Positions 21,303 through 33,069 of a stretch of 48,446 bases of DNA are shown piece by piece. This DNA comes from Calcarisporiella thermophila CBS 279.70 (lineage: Eukaryota; Calcarisporiellomycota). The stretch lies in NCBI RefSeq assembly GCF_041956535.1, contig NW_027192213.1, positions 1-48,446 of the forward strand, written 5' to 3'. The number at the start of each line of letters is the position of its first letter. The first letter of the stretch is position 1. Both the position numbers and the translations under genes were made by a program. Below the pieces are notes generated by a model. The model saw only the letters and a program-made list of their open reading frames with translations. It did not search any database and was not told the DNA's origin.

Positions 21303-22091
21303 CTAAACGTCGTATTGAAGTAAAATATAGAGTAAATTTTGAAGCAATTTCCTAAGCATCTTGGTAAGTTGAGGATCAGGCTTTGTATTTACATTCATAT
21401 CAGGATTCGATGTCATATCATCTGGCACAATTGGATTTAGTGTGGAGTTTGTGGGATCTACTGGCTGTATTTCGTCATCTTTTTGTAATTCGATAGTTGC
21501 ACATGCGAGCCTAATCTTTTCCACCGGCGCATGAATGACAATGCTTCTCCCAACAATAGAATTTTCTCCAGATAATGATAACTCGGGATCATCATATTCT
21601 TGGTCAATGTTATTGTAGCCATCGACTGAACCCTTTAAAGGACCATGTTTACCGCTTAAATCCCCAGCTTCTAGAACACCTCCACCTTGGGTTTGGTTCT
21701 TGCTTATGATTTCGGGCGTATTGAAATGGCCCAGTGTCGAGTAACAATTACCATCAGCTGGAACACTTTTTACATGAACGTGATAGTTGTGGGTTGCGTT
21801 AAGACCAGAATAAACCATGACCCTTACATGCAGAGGAGAATCTTTTGATGCCTCAGTGAAAATGAATTTTGCAGTAATCCCATCTATTAGAAAATATCAT
21901 TTGAGTGTATGAACAAAGAAATCTGCTTGATTAATTAACTTACTCTGACCATCAATAATAGCTTTAGCCGTGGCTGGGAAAGCTATGCTATCTGAGCCAT
22001 TCTCTGCACGTAACATGAGATGAGAAGTTGGAAGGGCCCATGTGACCAAACTCAAAATGCTAAACGTAGTAATGAAGGATATATATCTCAT
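21303..22091 (-). CDS. Secreted Cu-only superoxide dismutase-like protein
   Basis: Exons 22091-21944 and 21883-21303 give 729 nt, 242 aa; one 60-nt intron. It has a signal peptide (MRYISFITTFSILSLVTWA). The SOD core is recognisable. Copper ligands are His84 and His86 (YHVHVK), His102 (GHFNTP) and His167 (GRSIVIHAP). The disulfide pair is Cys96/Cys177 and the active-site arginine is Arg174 (IRLACATIE). Two zinc ligands are replaced (Gln115 and Glu121 at the usual histidine positions), and only six residues separate His167 from Arg174, so the electrostatic loop is missing. Loss of zinc site and loop is the hallmark of extracellular fungal Cu-only SODs such as Candida SOD5. A tail of about 60 residues after the domain ends in a short hydrophobic helix, not a classic GPI signal. 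Likely role: extracellular superoxide handling. Confidence 0.85.
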
Positions 22092-22209
22092 TTCTATCGT
22101 CTAATTATTTAAAATATGAAAAGAATGTGTATAAGGAGAGTAAAAGTGGTTACGAAAGAATGTATTTTCAACGCTTTTCCAGAACTTTGCTCCTAAGAGA
22201 AAATCGCGC

Positions 22210-22224
22210 TTTTATATTATATAT
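22210..22224 (-). promoter_or_regulatory. TATA-like element of the SOD-like gene
   Basis: The minus strand reads TATATAATATAAAAG, about 120 nt upstream of ATG 22091. Confidence 0.45.
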
Positions 22225-23774
22225 CTCATGCTCGTTTCATATTAGTGTTTAAATATGCTTAATTAAGAATATTTAGCCAACACTCCTGTCAGAGGTATTT
22301 TCCCAGATGTGATCGTGAAATTTGCTAAGCCACATTTTGAATACAAGTCTATTGGCCATGCCTCTAAGGGCTTTACACAGATTTTCTCAAACAATATCCT
22401 TTTTGACATGAAACTTTTACTTGTTTAATGGTTTTACCCTAAACTATCTACCGCACTGAATATATTGCACTTGGTTTCATCTTTTCATTTTTGCCAAAGA
22501 TTTTGAATTTTAATATCCCAGTTTCCAAGGGTTTGTTTTGGTTAATTTTCGCGACATACAAATAATATTAAGTAGGAAATGCTTGAAACCAAAATCAAAA
22601 CCAGTCACTCTCAATGTTCTGCGATAATACTGATAAATCATTAAAGAAGAGATTCAACTTGCAGCCTACTGAATAATCTAAGTTTAAAATGATATAATAA
22701 AATTGGTCATTTCTTCTTATCAGCTTGGCGTAATTATTTTTTTTTCGCCTCGTTTCAACATCCCATAGTTGAATCGCTTAGCGCCGCATGATTGGGCTAC
22801 ATGACTGGTCAAAGTGAATGATAGAGCCACCTTATAAGATCATTGCTTGGTAACCACGTGCAAGTTGTGAGCACCGAACACAACAAATACGCGTCATTAT
22901 CTTAGTAGTTATATATACTTTAGTAAAGTATTATACCGATATTAATCTTTAGAATAACTTAGCGAAGATGATACTATTACGAACTTTCATGTAATATACC
23001 AAATTAAAGTTCTTTTTTATTCCTAGGGTGCTTTTGAATATTTATTAAGATAAGCTTCATCAACATTATTATGGGCAGTGTTGATTACTGTTGATTAATC
23101 TATAAGGATAGTATAATATAATAATATACATAATAGAAGTGTATATACTACATATACAACTAGTTATCGTTCTATTACGAACTAATAATAAGAAGTTGAC
23201 AGTTGAATAAGATATTTAAAAAGAATATTAATGAAAGAAAATTAGAATGGTTTGGAATTTTAGAGGGACAAGTATTTACGAACCTAAAATGAATTAAAGT
23301 CCGTTATAGCATTAACACTTAACTTCACTGATACCATTATTCAATAAAAAAGGAGAGGAACAATTTATTAGCCAGCATATGATTTAATTCAACAACAATA
23401 TACAAATTTCTTTTTTTTTTGAAATAGCAGCTAAATAATTTGGATTCTTGCCAAAGTGGACAAGAGTCAAATTTATTTTATAGAATTTTAATCATATACG
23501 AAATAAATTTAATATATTTTGTATAAATGCTACAAAATGAGTAATTTAAAGAATAAAAGTGAAATATAATTGGCATAAACAAAATACACATCGAGATGGC
23601 GTATAGTAAAATAGCAACAACATGATGGGTAAATAGTGGATGAAGGGAACCAGTCTGTTAGGTATTATAAATGGGTGAGCATAAATACAGTGCATACTAA
23701 TATAGTGTACACGCAAGGTGCGATTTCATTGCTGTGAGTACGGATTGGACTTAGACAACTTAGACAACCTAAGG
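22225..23774. other. AT-rich spacer, nothing identified
   Basis: About 1.5 kb of AT-rich sequence with poly(A/T) tracts. I see no coding signal, tRNA or repeat ends. Confidence 0.5.
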
Positions 23775-26700
23775 TTAATTACTCTCGTCAGCAACCTCTG
23801 ACGAAGTAAGTCGTACATCAACCGGCGTAGTTTGCTTAGTCCACATCTTTGCATATTTTCCGTCCGGGATCTTGATAAGCTCAAGATGTGTGCCTTGTTC
23901 CGCGATAGCTCCATCATGAATAACAATAATATTGTCTGCGTGCATGATGGTCGACAAACGATGTGCAACAATTATACAAGTACGATCTTTGCACACACTA
24001 TAGAGCGCTTCCTGGAGATTCCGTTCAGTGACTGAATCCAATCCAGATGTTGCTTCATCTAGCAACATTATATCTGGATTTTTCATGACAACACGTGCAA
24101 CAGTAATTCTTTGCATTTCTCCGTGGGATAGCGTAGACCGAAATTTATCAAATTTAGTCTGGAAGCCTATAAAAGAAAATAATATTTCTAGCTCTAGTTT
24201 CTGAAGCAATTAATGATAATTTGACAATAATATAATTTACCTCTTGGCAGCTTAGAGATAATTTTTGTGGCCTGAGCAATTTGAGCTGCCTGCTCTATAT
24301 CGGTCATATTTATGTTTAATTCGTCGGAGGTGCCATCATGCATATGAGCCCGTCCATACCCAATATTAGCAGCTAAGGTTCCAGTAATAATATCAAAGTC
24401 CTAAAAATGCATTGTCAAATATATGAATATTTGACAAAAACTGATGCAATATTATGCTTAAAAAGCAGCAATATTCACCTGGGTAACCATGCCAATACGA
24501 CTCCTGAGGTCATGTAGGCGCATTTGACGAATATCTTTGCCATCGATTAAAATCCGGCCTTCAGTGGGATCGAAATATCGCATCAGCAAGCGGAGTATTG
24601 TACTCTTACCCCCGCCAGTTTCACCCACAATAGCAAGAGTCTTTCCAAGAGGCACAGAAAATGATAAATTCTTTAGTACTTGGGATCGCGTAGGATAACC
24701 AAATGACACATTTTCTAGGTTAGCAATGAGAAATGGTTAAAAAGCAGGTAAAAATCAGAGATAGAGCGGTCATATTAATGTAGATTTACCGAATGTTATT
24801 CCTTCGCTAATTTTCTCGAGAGGTGAAGCATCTGGCGCGTCGCAAATGTCGAATTTCCAAGTTTGTAAAGTGTAAAAGTCCTCGAGCCGGCCTAGATACG
24901 AGCGGAATTGCTCAAATTGTTTGCTCAATTTAGCAAACGAATCCGAAACTTTAGATACCATTTGGCGGCCCATGACTAGATCACCAGGAGTGAGCTGTCC
25001 TTGTATCACTTTCATTCCGAAAGCATAGGTGGTCAAAATTTCTACCGCCATGGAAATTAAATCAAACCCATTCAGGACAATAAAAGTGAAAATGTCGCCT
25101 GGCTCTGAGCCTATTCCGTAATATTTTTGTGCATTTATCTCCAAACTACGACGATGATTCCCTAGCTCATACTTTTCTGATGCAAAATTTTTCACGCAAT
25201 TAAAATCATGAGCGATTGCCATGTTTTCTTTCTGCCACCTTCGGCGTAGAAAACTAGCATTCCAAAGACGCTTCTTGCACTGATCCTTTATGTTTACTTC
25301 GACAATTTTGAACAATGCAGCGAAGAGCACGAGAGAAGCATGGTAGCCATCGTATGACACAGCCAAGTAGGAAGTGGCCAAACCGACTTGAAACAATATT
25401 GAGCCGATAATTTCAACAAAAAAATTTAAGAGATTGCTGAAAGTTTCTTTCCTAATAAAATGCTGCGCATTCATAATAGCCCAATCCTTGGACTGGTAGA
25501 ACCGATGATCCGCCTCTTGGAGTCGCATAAAGATATTTAGCTCGGCAAGATTTTCCAAATACGATGTCACTTGACTTTCACAGTAGGTTTTGAAGTTTCT
25601 CAAAATATGTCGAGAAAAGAATTCGAGTCCTTTTGATTGTAGAATAGCTATGAAAAGCGACTGACCCTGATCCTCGACGATATTAAAAAATGCATCGGTA
25701 ATAACCTTATTTTGCCACTGTAGCCAGACCTCGAGCCAGGCATCAATTAACACGAATAAAATGTGGATATAAAAGTAGATCCGAATACGCCATTCTTTGC
25801 GAGGCCATGCAAAATCAACAGCATAGCATAGTCGAGAAATAATAACGCTGAATTGGGTGGGTGCACGGACACTTGAATCTAAATCATAGAAAAAATAATT
25901 GCACTCTCTCTCATCATCGTCAAAAGGATCCTTCAGGTAAAATTCGAATTCAGCCGATGAGAAGGGCTCTCGTGAAATGTTATCATCAGACTTTCCGCCA
26001 AATAGAGTCAACCATATCTTCCTCCCTTCCACGGCTATCCTCTGGATATATGTAAAAAAGGCGATGATAGCCATGGGAACTATAACTGCAATCACTCGAG
26101 CACTTGCATTGATGAATAGAAAGCCTCTTTGCTGTATCATCCCCGCTACTGAGCTGCTAGGGTAGTATGGTAACCATTGGAGGAACTCCATAAAGTTGGA
26201 AGCAACTAGCGATAACCACCACATCTCACGCTTAACATTAAACTGGTATGTTTCTATCTTATCGGTTTGGAAGCTGGCGAAATAGCTGATATAATGCGAC
26301 GTAAGTGATATTGCGTTGGTAATATATCCAAATGATATAATAACGAAAAATACTGCATCATGATGGCTAAGAATCTCTCTTTTCATTAAATCCCACCCAG
26401 TCGCTCCAATACAGAATACTGCGTGCCAAGAAAGGAGGAACATTATAGTGCGTGTAGCATTGACCAATTGTTGAAGCGTATACACCCAAGGCTTTAGGAG
26501 CAATATCTTTTTCTTAGTAGTTTTCTTTTTCTCGCTCTTAATATCTTTACCATTTGCGTCCTCAGCTAGATAGATTAGATAAGATTAGCGAAGTAATTAG
26601 ATGAATTAGTTCCCAGTTGACTTACCAATCTTTTCTGTTGATACAGTCTCTATTGTGTCCGTATTATTGAGAACTGGTGAATGTATGAACAAAAGTACAG

Positions 26701-26890
26701 GAAGAATAACCAAAGATATTATTGCGCGCAAAAACACTATTTTTGAGGAGCTAGGTTGTGCTATAGTGGTACAAAAAGTCATGCACAAGATGAGCGTGAT
26801 CCGGGATAGTACTTGGCGCTCAAGTTTTTGAGGCGGTGACGTTGCGGATGTAAAAACCGAGAGTAAAAAATTTGGGCAGAATCTTTTCAT
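23775..26890 (-). CDS. Half-size ABC transporter, HMT1/ABCB6-like
   Basis: Exons 26890-26626, 26565-24790, 24714-24479, 24400-24241 and 24166-23775 give 2829 nt, 942 aa; introns 60-78 nt. The layout is a long hydrophobic N-terminal extension (TMD0-like, about 290 residues), one ABC membrane domain with VTSYLENLAELNIFMRL, and one C-terminal NBD. Walker A is GETGGGKST near residue 710, the Q-loop is VTQD, Walker B is IMLLDEATSGLD and the H-loop is VAHR. The signature is LSHGEMQR instead of the usual LSGGE. This architecture fits heavy-metal-tolerance (HMT1) and mitochondrial/vacuolar ABCB6-type half transporters that work as homodimers. Likely substrates are metal-thiol conjugates or porphyrins, which the sequence does not settle. 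A TTG at 26917 extends the frame, but the ATG at 26890 is the first normal start. Confidence 0.9.
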
Positions 26891-29285
26891 TTTTTCAACA
26901 AGGAATCCTTGTGACAAGTGGAATCAAATATGGAATTACGGTGATCAAGAATTCTTCTCAATTGCAACAGATAAGTTCAGCAGATATTCACGCGTTTGAT
27001 TAAATAGTTTTTCAATGTTAAATGTAAATGCCGACTGTTGAAACCCAGGCCAAGATGATATATAGAAAAGGTATCAAAAGGATTTCCTAGTAATAGCCTA
27101 TACTAACATCGAATCAGTCGTGTATTAAAATGAGAAAAAAAAAGTCAGCTAATATTAGTTAAAAGCATATAAAATATTTACCAATATTGGGGTGTATACT
27201 GTCGTAAAAACGATCTCGGTTTTAATAATCTAAGTACATAGCAAACTAATTCTCCAGTTGCAATGAAAAATGGAGAGAGTAGAAAAATTTGACTCAGACA
27301 GGTGAACAAAATATAGAAAGATAGAAAGGGAAGTGAATAAGAATTTTTCTCTCAAACAGAAAGAAATAGTAAAAACCCAGACTTTTATATTAGAAAAACA
27401 GATTGTTAATAGAGAACCCTTAATGGTGTGGCTTGTAAAACTTTAAGTAGTAACTGTTCTCAGGTATTGCGGACTATGAATCATCGTTGGTTGGTCCGAA
27501 CAAATAAGACTGAATTTGGAAATATTTTAAATAAAACATCGCTGGCAAAACTCTTCTTTGACACCTGTGGCTATCGGCTTTTCAATTATTCTAAGCCTTC
27601 TGTATGATGAACACAAATGGAGTCATGCGCGACATATTATATTATTGTGAAGATATAATGTCAGATATGCAATGTGAACAACCAGCAAATCAAAGCTCTT
27701 TGAAGTATTCTACAACCGGATATAAAAGCATCAAATACTATGCGCTCCCAGAACACACACATTTATTCTGTTCTACACTTGTAAGCTATCCCATCCCAAT
27801 TATCTAAACACTATCATGCTATCATTCCATCAGGTTACACATAGTTCAGATGATGGGGCCACATGCTGTTCTAAGTATAATTGAATTTCACCAACCAGTT
27901 GCCACCACCTGATATATCAAACACGTAGCAGTAATGAATTATTCGGCGCCAAATACGCCGCTCTAAATACTGCTTAAGACTACGAATAACATCAAGAGCT
28001 GAAGTTGAAGCACCAGCTAAGCTCATGACACATAATATACTTCGAACAACTTAAATCTACTTAAATTTATTCGGCAAATACTTACAGTATATACCTCTTT
28101 TTAGCTCTTGGAGTAAAATTTCTACAGAGAAAATATGGTGCCGATGACCTCATAGACTTACAGTATATTTAATATCAAAAAGCATATATATTTAAATTCA
28201 TTGTATCCAAATGAACTTGTATATAAACGCATGAAATTTAACGGTAGAATTTGTCAATTTTACAAAGAAAAACATCCATTGCCAATCGTAATACTGTTAA
28301 TTGTTATTTTGTAGATGTTTTCTAGAATTTAAAAGTTACAGGATTATCTCACATTTCTGGACTCCCGTTTATATTTCTGACATAATGATTCCAATAGTTT
28401 GAATATTCACATTGGAAACTATATCATTCACACGAGCCCGTAGCTCAAATTAGAGCTTAAATCAGGTTAATTCATCATGAAATGACGGCTAAACAAATCT
28501 CGAAATACAACTGCGGGTTGATATGGCAAATCCAACGTAGCCATTAAAGGTAAAAATATATATTGCAATATTGAATATCCAAATTAAGGATATATATTAA
28601 TAGCGAAAAAGCTTTATATGCTTTTCTTCTGAAAACTTCTTTAAGTGCTCTCTGTGCTCTCAAGCCAAATTAAAACTCAATTGATTCTTTTACGGTGGAG
28701 AATTGTCAGTACGAATAGAGTTTTAAATTGGCAGTTTTATTTTTGCCAGTTGCATTATTCATTTATTGAGAAAGTGCGAAGCATACTATCAGATGCGCAA
28801 CCCCATTATATCAAGATATCAGAATTCGTTCAACAGATGCAGAATTAACACTCCATAAGATAGTTGGCGTATCAGACTGTTTACAGATTTGAAATTTTGA
28901 AAATAGTATATTCACTAAACAAAGTTATTGTATATACAGTATTATTGCTCCTTAAGAACACCCTTTTGTTCTATGTGCTGTAATTCCCCCCCCCCAAAAA
29001 AAAATTATGAATCACATAGATATAGGCTAAAGCGCGCTGTTTTCGTTATGAAATTCGCTAAGCAGATGAAATTAAGGACATTACATGTGAGCACAAAATA
29101 GTTAAATAATATTTCTTAGGACGAGATTTTATTATTCCACAGAGCTAGGTGAAGCTTTGTTGCATAATATGATTTCTATGTTAAACTTCAATCATACAAT
29201 ATTCCAATATGAATTTAAAGAGAACTAAGGATTGTTTATTTGAAATTTGATTTTCCTATTTTCTATTACTACTAGTGAGACGGGT
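26891..29285. other. Long AT-rich spacer with one unmatched small ORF
   Basis: A minus-strand ORF at 27871-28026 (51 aa, with VFDISGGGNWLVKFNYT) reads like protein but has no family I know; it may be an exon or a relic. A C11-A9 homopolymer junction lies near 28986. Nothing else is supported. Confidence 0.4.
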
Positions 29286-30722
29286 TTAAATTAGCGCCGT
29301 AATAAGACCAGTAACGGCCACACCGAATGAAGAAATGGCGGAAAATCTTCCAGCACTTGACACTGAATGTTGACTCTGAGCGGCAGCTGCAGCAGATTTG
29401 CTTTGGCTACTTGATCCAGCAGGTAATGAAGTCGATGGGGAGGTGGCAGAGGACTGGTTAGTGTATTGTAAGAAATTTGGGAAGGTGTAGTTCTTCTCTA
29501 CATAAGGCTGAGTGATGTTCATACACGCCGTCAGAGGAGTAACATATTTATATGCTTGCTTGAGTTGAGGATAATATTTGATGGCCAAGGCAATGGTTGC
29601 AGCATTGATTTCATGTTCCAAAACCATAGCACCACTCTGGGAGAAAGTGCCATTCTTTCCTTTCTGAATAATGTTGTTAAAGTTCTGTTCGATTGTAGGT
29701 ACCGGTTCTGCACCGAAAGGCTTAACATTCCAGTCATCAGTGTCGAGATTCCAGAGAACAGCAGTTAAATTCAGATGATTTGCAATGGCACGAACACGAT
29801 CATCAATATCTCCGTAAGGCTATAATATTTTACACTATGAGAACAACTATCTGCCATTTCCGATATATGATTTATACACTTACAGGACGCCAGTAAAGAG
29901 GAGTAACGCCAGTCACCATTTTAATAACTTTAACTGTATAGTAGAGCTCTGCAAGCACCTCTTGGTTGCTCAAAGTGGTCATCGCCTGATGAGACCAAGT
30001 GTGTACAGCGATTTGGTGGCCATCAGCATGACCCCGTTGGGCCTGCAAAGGCCAGTTTGCAACATTGCTACCAATATAGAAAAGTGTTGCCTTTTGATTA
30101 TTCTGCTTAAGGAAATCATAAAGACCGACATCAGTACAATTGGGGCCATCCTGCAGTGATAGAGGAAAAGTTAATTAATCGCATATTGGAAAAACTATTA
30201 AGGATATCGAACTCACATCGTAAGTCAATGCCAAAGTTTCTATCATAAAAAATAATCATAGATGTTAATACTCTATTTCAATGAACCGCTTCGAGGAATG
30301 ATCTAAATACCTGGTTCAGGGCAAGCAATGATGTCTTGTGCCAAACCAGCGTGTTTGGGTTTTGTACATGTAGAATACGTCCACCAACAATCTGGATCTT
30401 CTGCAGAGTAACCGGTTGTTGCAATATTACCTTGAGCGTCTTTCTGTCTCACTGGCGAATTGGGTATTTTAGACCAATCAATGGAGTTATATAGTTGTTG
30501 GAATTCGGCCGAAGTGTTCGTGCCCGTGGTAGCTACTTTCCAATTCTCAGGGAAATTGGGAGGTTGGAAGTTGAAGGAAGAGCTATATGGAGTGCACTGT
30601 TGTTTTTGCAATTCTGGAGTTTCATAGGGCGGTAGACCGTCCGCATCTTGGGCTTGGGGCGAATTTTGCCCAAAGGTCAAGGTGAAAACAGACAGGAGAA
30701 CAATACCAACTTTCCAAGACAT
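29286..30722 (-). CDS. Chitin deacetylase (carbohydrate esterase family 4), GPI-type
   Basis: Exons 30722-30311, 30239-30217, 30150-29884 and 29819-29286 give 1236 nt, 411 aa; introns 64-71 nt, including a 23-nt micro-exon coding ETLALTYD. Signal peptide MSWKVGIVLLSVFTLTFG. CE4 motifs are in order: TYDDGP (Asp145-Asp146), the metal-binding HTWSH (His195, His199), RPPYGDIDDR, WNLDTDDW, and LEHEIN near the end of the domain. The C-terminus is Ser/Ala-rich (SSSQSKSAAAAAQS) and ends in a hydrophobic stretch without charges, as for GPI anchoring. It should deacetylate chitin to chitosan at the cell wall; chitosan is prominent in early-diverging fungi. All catalytic residues that I can place are intact. 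The chosen ATG (30722) is the first true ATG; an upstream GTG only extends the frame. Confidence 0.95.
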
Positions 30723-31901
30723 CGTTATCGAGCGCACCGAAAAAATATTTATCCACGTACCAACGTTGATTTTTACTTCAAAAAAAAACAGCTCTCAACC
30801 CCTGAAAACTTTTTAACCTGGATTAGAGATGAATATTTGTAAATGGAGTGAAGAGAAAAAACTATAAGGTAAAAGGTTGAATAGAGAAAGTGTGAAAAAG
30901 AAAAACTCAAGCAAGCTCAAGTTTTAAAATAACCCTCGCTGATTTTATTTTTAGCAAAGCCATTTTTTTATTCGCTAATTGCCAAGTAAAAGAATATACT
31001 TTAAGTGGATGCCAAGCCTTCCAAATAGGTCGATATATAGCAACCAGAAATTGGGTCCCAATCACTATCCTCAAAAAAATTAACTCAGAGAGGGGCCTTC
31101 ATTCCAATATAAGCACACACCACTTAAAATGACACTATTAGTTTAACCGTAATTTTGCGAACTCAGCACTGACGAAGCCTTCATTACTATATTATCTACT
31201 TGTAATCCCTTTTTTCCACCTTTTTGCTCTGTCCTACTCTCTTCAATGTGACTTTTATTAGTTTTGGTGAAAGGGAAATCTTGAAGGAGTCTTAAGTTGT
31301 CTAAGTTTATCAGACTTACACTTGTCAACCTCAGGTCCCCACTCTATAACTTTTGGAGTTTCATTTAGATACTTTAGCCATAAATAATTCGCCTCCTTGT
31401 TGGTTTCGGCTCATTATTTACCCAAAAAGATAATCTGTGAACAGCTAAAAACTTCACGCTATCTAGTATTCTTATGGTTAGGCACCGTTAATATTCAGCT
31501 GAAATTTCACGCCTTCTAATAAAATACAAAACTTTCCTCTCTATGTGTTATACGATAATTTGATGTTCAAACTTTTTTCAAGGTAATGTTTAGGTTCCAA
31601 TATGAGAAAAGTAGTAAATATACTACCATCGCTACGAGAAAGAAGTTTGGATAGTCCAAAGTAAAATTTAAAAATTGAATTTCGGATATAAGATAATCTT
31701 TGTATTACCGAGCTATATTTAAACGACGATATCTGGAAAGCATCGATCTCAATGCAAGTATACCATATACCAGAAAAAACCAAGTGATATTATCAAGTCC
31801 GAGAAAAATGTAATTTGAATGATCATAATTTACCATAAACTTAAATAACCCTTGATAGGCAATTAGAGTTAGAGATATAGATCAACGAAAAAAATGAAAA
31901 T
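30723..31901. other. Spacer between chitin deacetylase and tRNA-Arg
   Basis: AT-rich; small ORFs (31143-31328, 31541-31783) match nothing. Presumably it includes the chitin deacetylase promoter. No repeats are recognised before the tRNA at 31902. Confidence 0.5.
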
Positions 31902-31974
31902 CGAGCGTACCAGGGGTCGAACCTGGAATCTCCTGATTCGTAGTCAGGCGCCTTATCCATTTGGCCATACACCC
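31902..31974 (-). tRNA. tRNA-Arg (ACG), copy 1
   Basis: Acceptor GGGTGTA pairs with TACGCTC (two G-U pairs), discriminator G. Anticodon stem CCTGA/TCAGG with loop CTACGAA gives anticodon ACG. T stem CCAGG/CCTGG with loop TTCGACC. No intron. It is identical to the gene at 32833-32905, in opposite orientation. Confidence 0.92.
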
Positions 31975-32053
31975 GCTCGCGAAAAGTTGGTCGAATTAAT
32001 ATAGATAGTCAGAAATTTTCTGACCATATTTATTGGTCTACCTCGGGCCGCAT
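31902..32053 (+). repeat. Inverted repeat around tRNA-Arg, left arm
   Basis: These 152 nt (tRNA plus 79 nt of its 5' flank) are the reverse complement of 32754-32905 with about three mismatches. The flank contains TGGTCAGAAA and GCGGCCCGAGGTAGACC on the minus strand. Confidence 0.9.
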
Positions 32054-32340
32054 TTACACGCTCTACGAGGATTCGCCAGCGTAGTGTGCGGTGTCTTGGG
32101 AGTGTTGGCCGTTTTTGAATGGAGGTCCAGACCTTTTCCCATTCCTTTGCCGTGGATGCAACCTCTGGCCAGGATTGGGGCGTCAGCGTTTCTGGTTCCG
32201 GAGAGTCATTTCGCTGTAAGTGCTTTCCCCGTCGAGTGGAGTATTCCAGGACGGGCGCGCCAGCCAAGTGACAGAGGTGGAGTGGGAAACGAGGAGGTGG
32301 ATGTTGTCGGGGTATGGCAGAACATTTCGTGATTTTCTCT
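32040..32340 (-). mobile_element. LINE fragment C (start of zinc-binding RT domain)
   Basis: The minus strand encodes EWEKVWTSIQKRPTLPRHRT followed by LRWRILVERVN. This parallels the LINE A segment KKRPSEPKHRTLRWRLL, although the two are clearly different subfamilies. The coding match ends where the tRNA-Arg inverted repeat begins. Upstream boundaries are unclear. Confidence 0.65.
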
Positions 32341-32462
32341 AATAGGTTGGGTGGCAGGATAAGGTATCCGTGTTCCCATGATAAGGAAAAATGGTTATAG
32401 CGGCGTTCGCATGCTTTTTTTCGCCTTTCCGCGGGTTGCGCAGAAGGATGCGGCCCGAGGTA

Positions 32463-32751
32463 TTTTTTTTTTTTTGATCAATCAATGGAAACTTTTATTT
32501 AATTTCCATATATTACATGAAGTTAATGTCAATGGACTTAACGAGATATAGGTCCTTGATCGATAGACTTTCAATCGATATGCGTGTATCGTAGTTGTCG
32601 TGAATAGCATGTACGTGAAACCGATGTAATCTTTTGTACTTATCGTAAGGGCGGTCTTTTCAATAATCAAGACTCAGCTTCTGATCAAGTGGATAGCAGT
32701 CACAAACTAAGAGTAAGTGCTGGTGGGGGAAATGGGATTCGAACCCACGCC
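32463..32751 (-). mobile_element. tRNA-related SINE, copy 3 (5'-truncated, diverged)
   Basis: Tail and orientation match the other two copies: a T run, then GATCAATCAATGGAAACTTT on the plus strand. The head starts only at the B box (GGGTTCGAATCCC on the minus strand), so the A box is missing. The body differs strongly from copies 1 and 2. It is flanked by an exact 17-bp duplication GGATGCGGCCCGAGGTA (32446-32462 and 32752-32768). Confidence 0.85.
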
Positions 32752-32753
32752 GG

Positions 32754-32905
32754 ATGCGGCCCGAGGTAGACCAAAAAATATGGTCAGAAAATTTCTGACT
32801 ATCTATGTTAATTCGACCAACTTTTCGCGAGCGGGTGTATGGCCAAATGGATAAGGCGCCTGACTACGAATCAGGAGATTCCAGGTTCGACCCCTGGTAC
32901 GCTCG
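32754..32905 (-). repeat. Inverted repeat around tRNA-Arg, right arm
   Basis: Counterpart of 31902-32053. Its outer 15 nt were the target for SINE copy 3, so the arm is older than that insertion. Confidence 0.9.
32833..32905 (+). tRNA. tRNA-Arg (ACG), copy 2
   Basis: Same 73-nt sequence as copy 1, followed at once by TTTTT, a Pol III terminator. The two genes diverge. The acyl-CoA oxidase start codon is only about 165 nt downstream. Confidence 0.93.
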
Positions 32906-33069
32906 TTTTTGTATTTTATATCGGAATTCAAAGAGAATTAACAAATTACGGCATATTTTTTCCCCGTGGCCGACGAGATTATTCACATGCACTCTAATGT
33001 ATAAATTGAAAGTTGATTCGAAAATGTTCCTGAATTTTTTGACACCTTGACTCCAATCTAAACTTGGTC

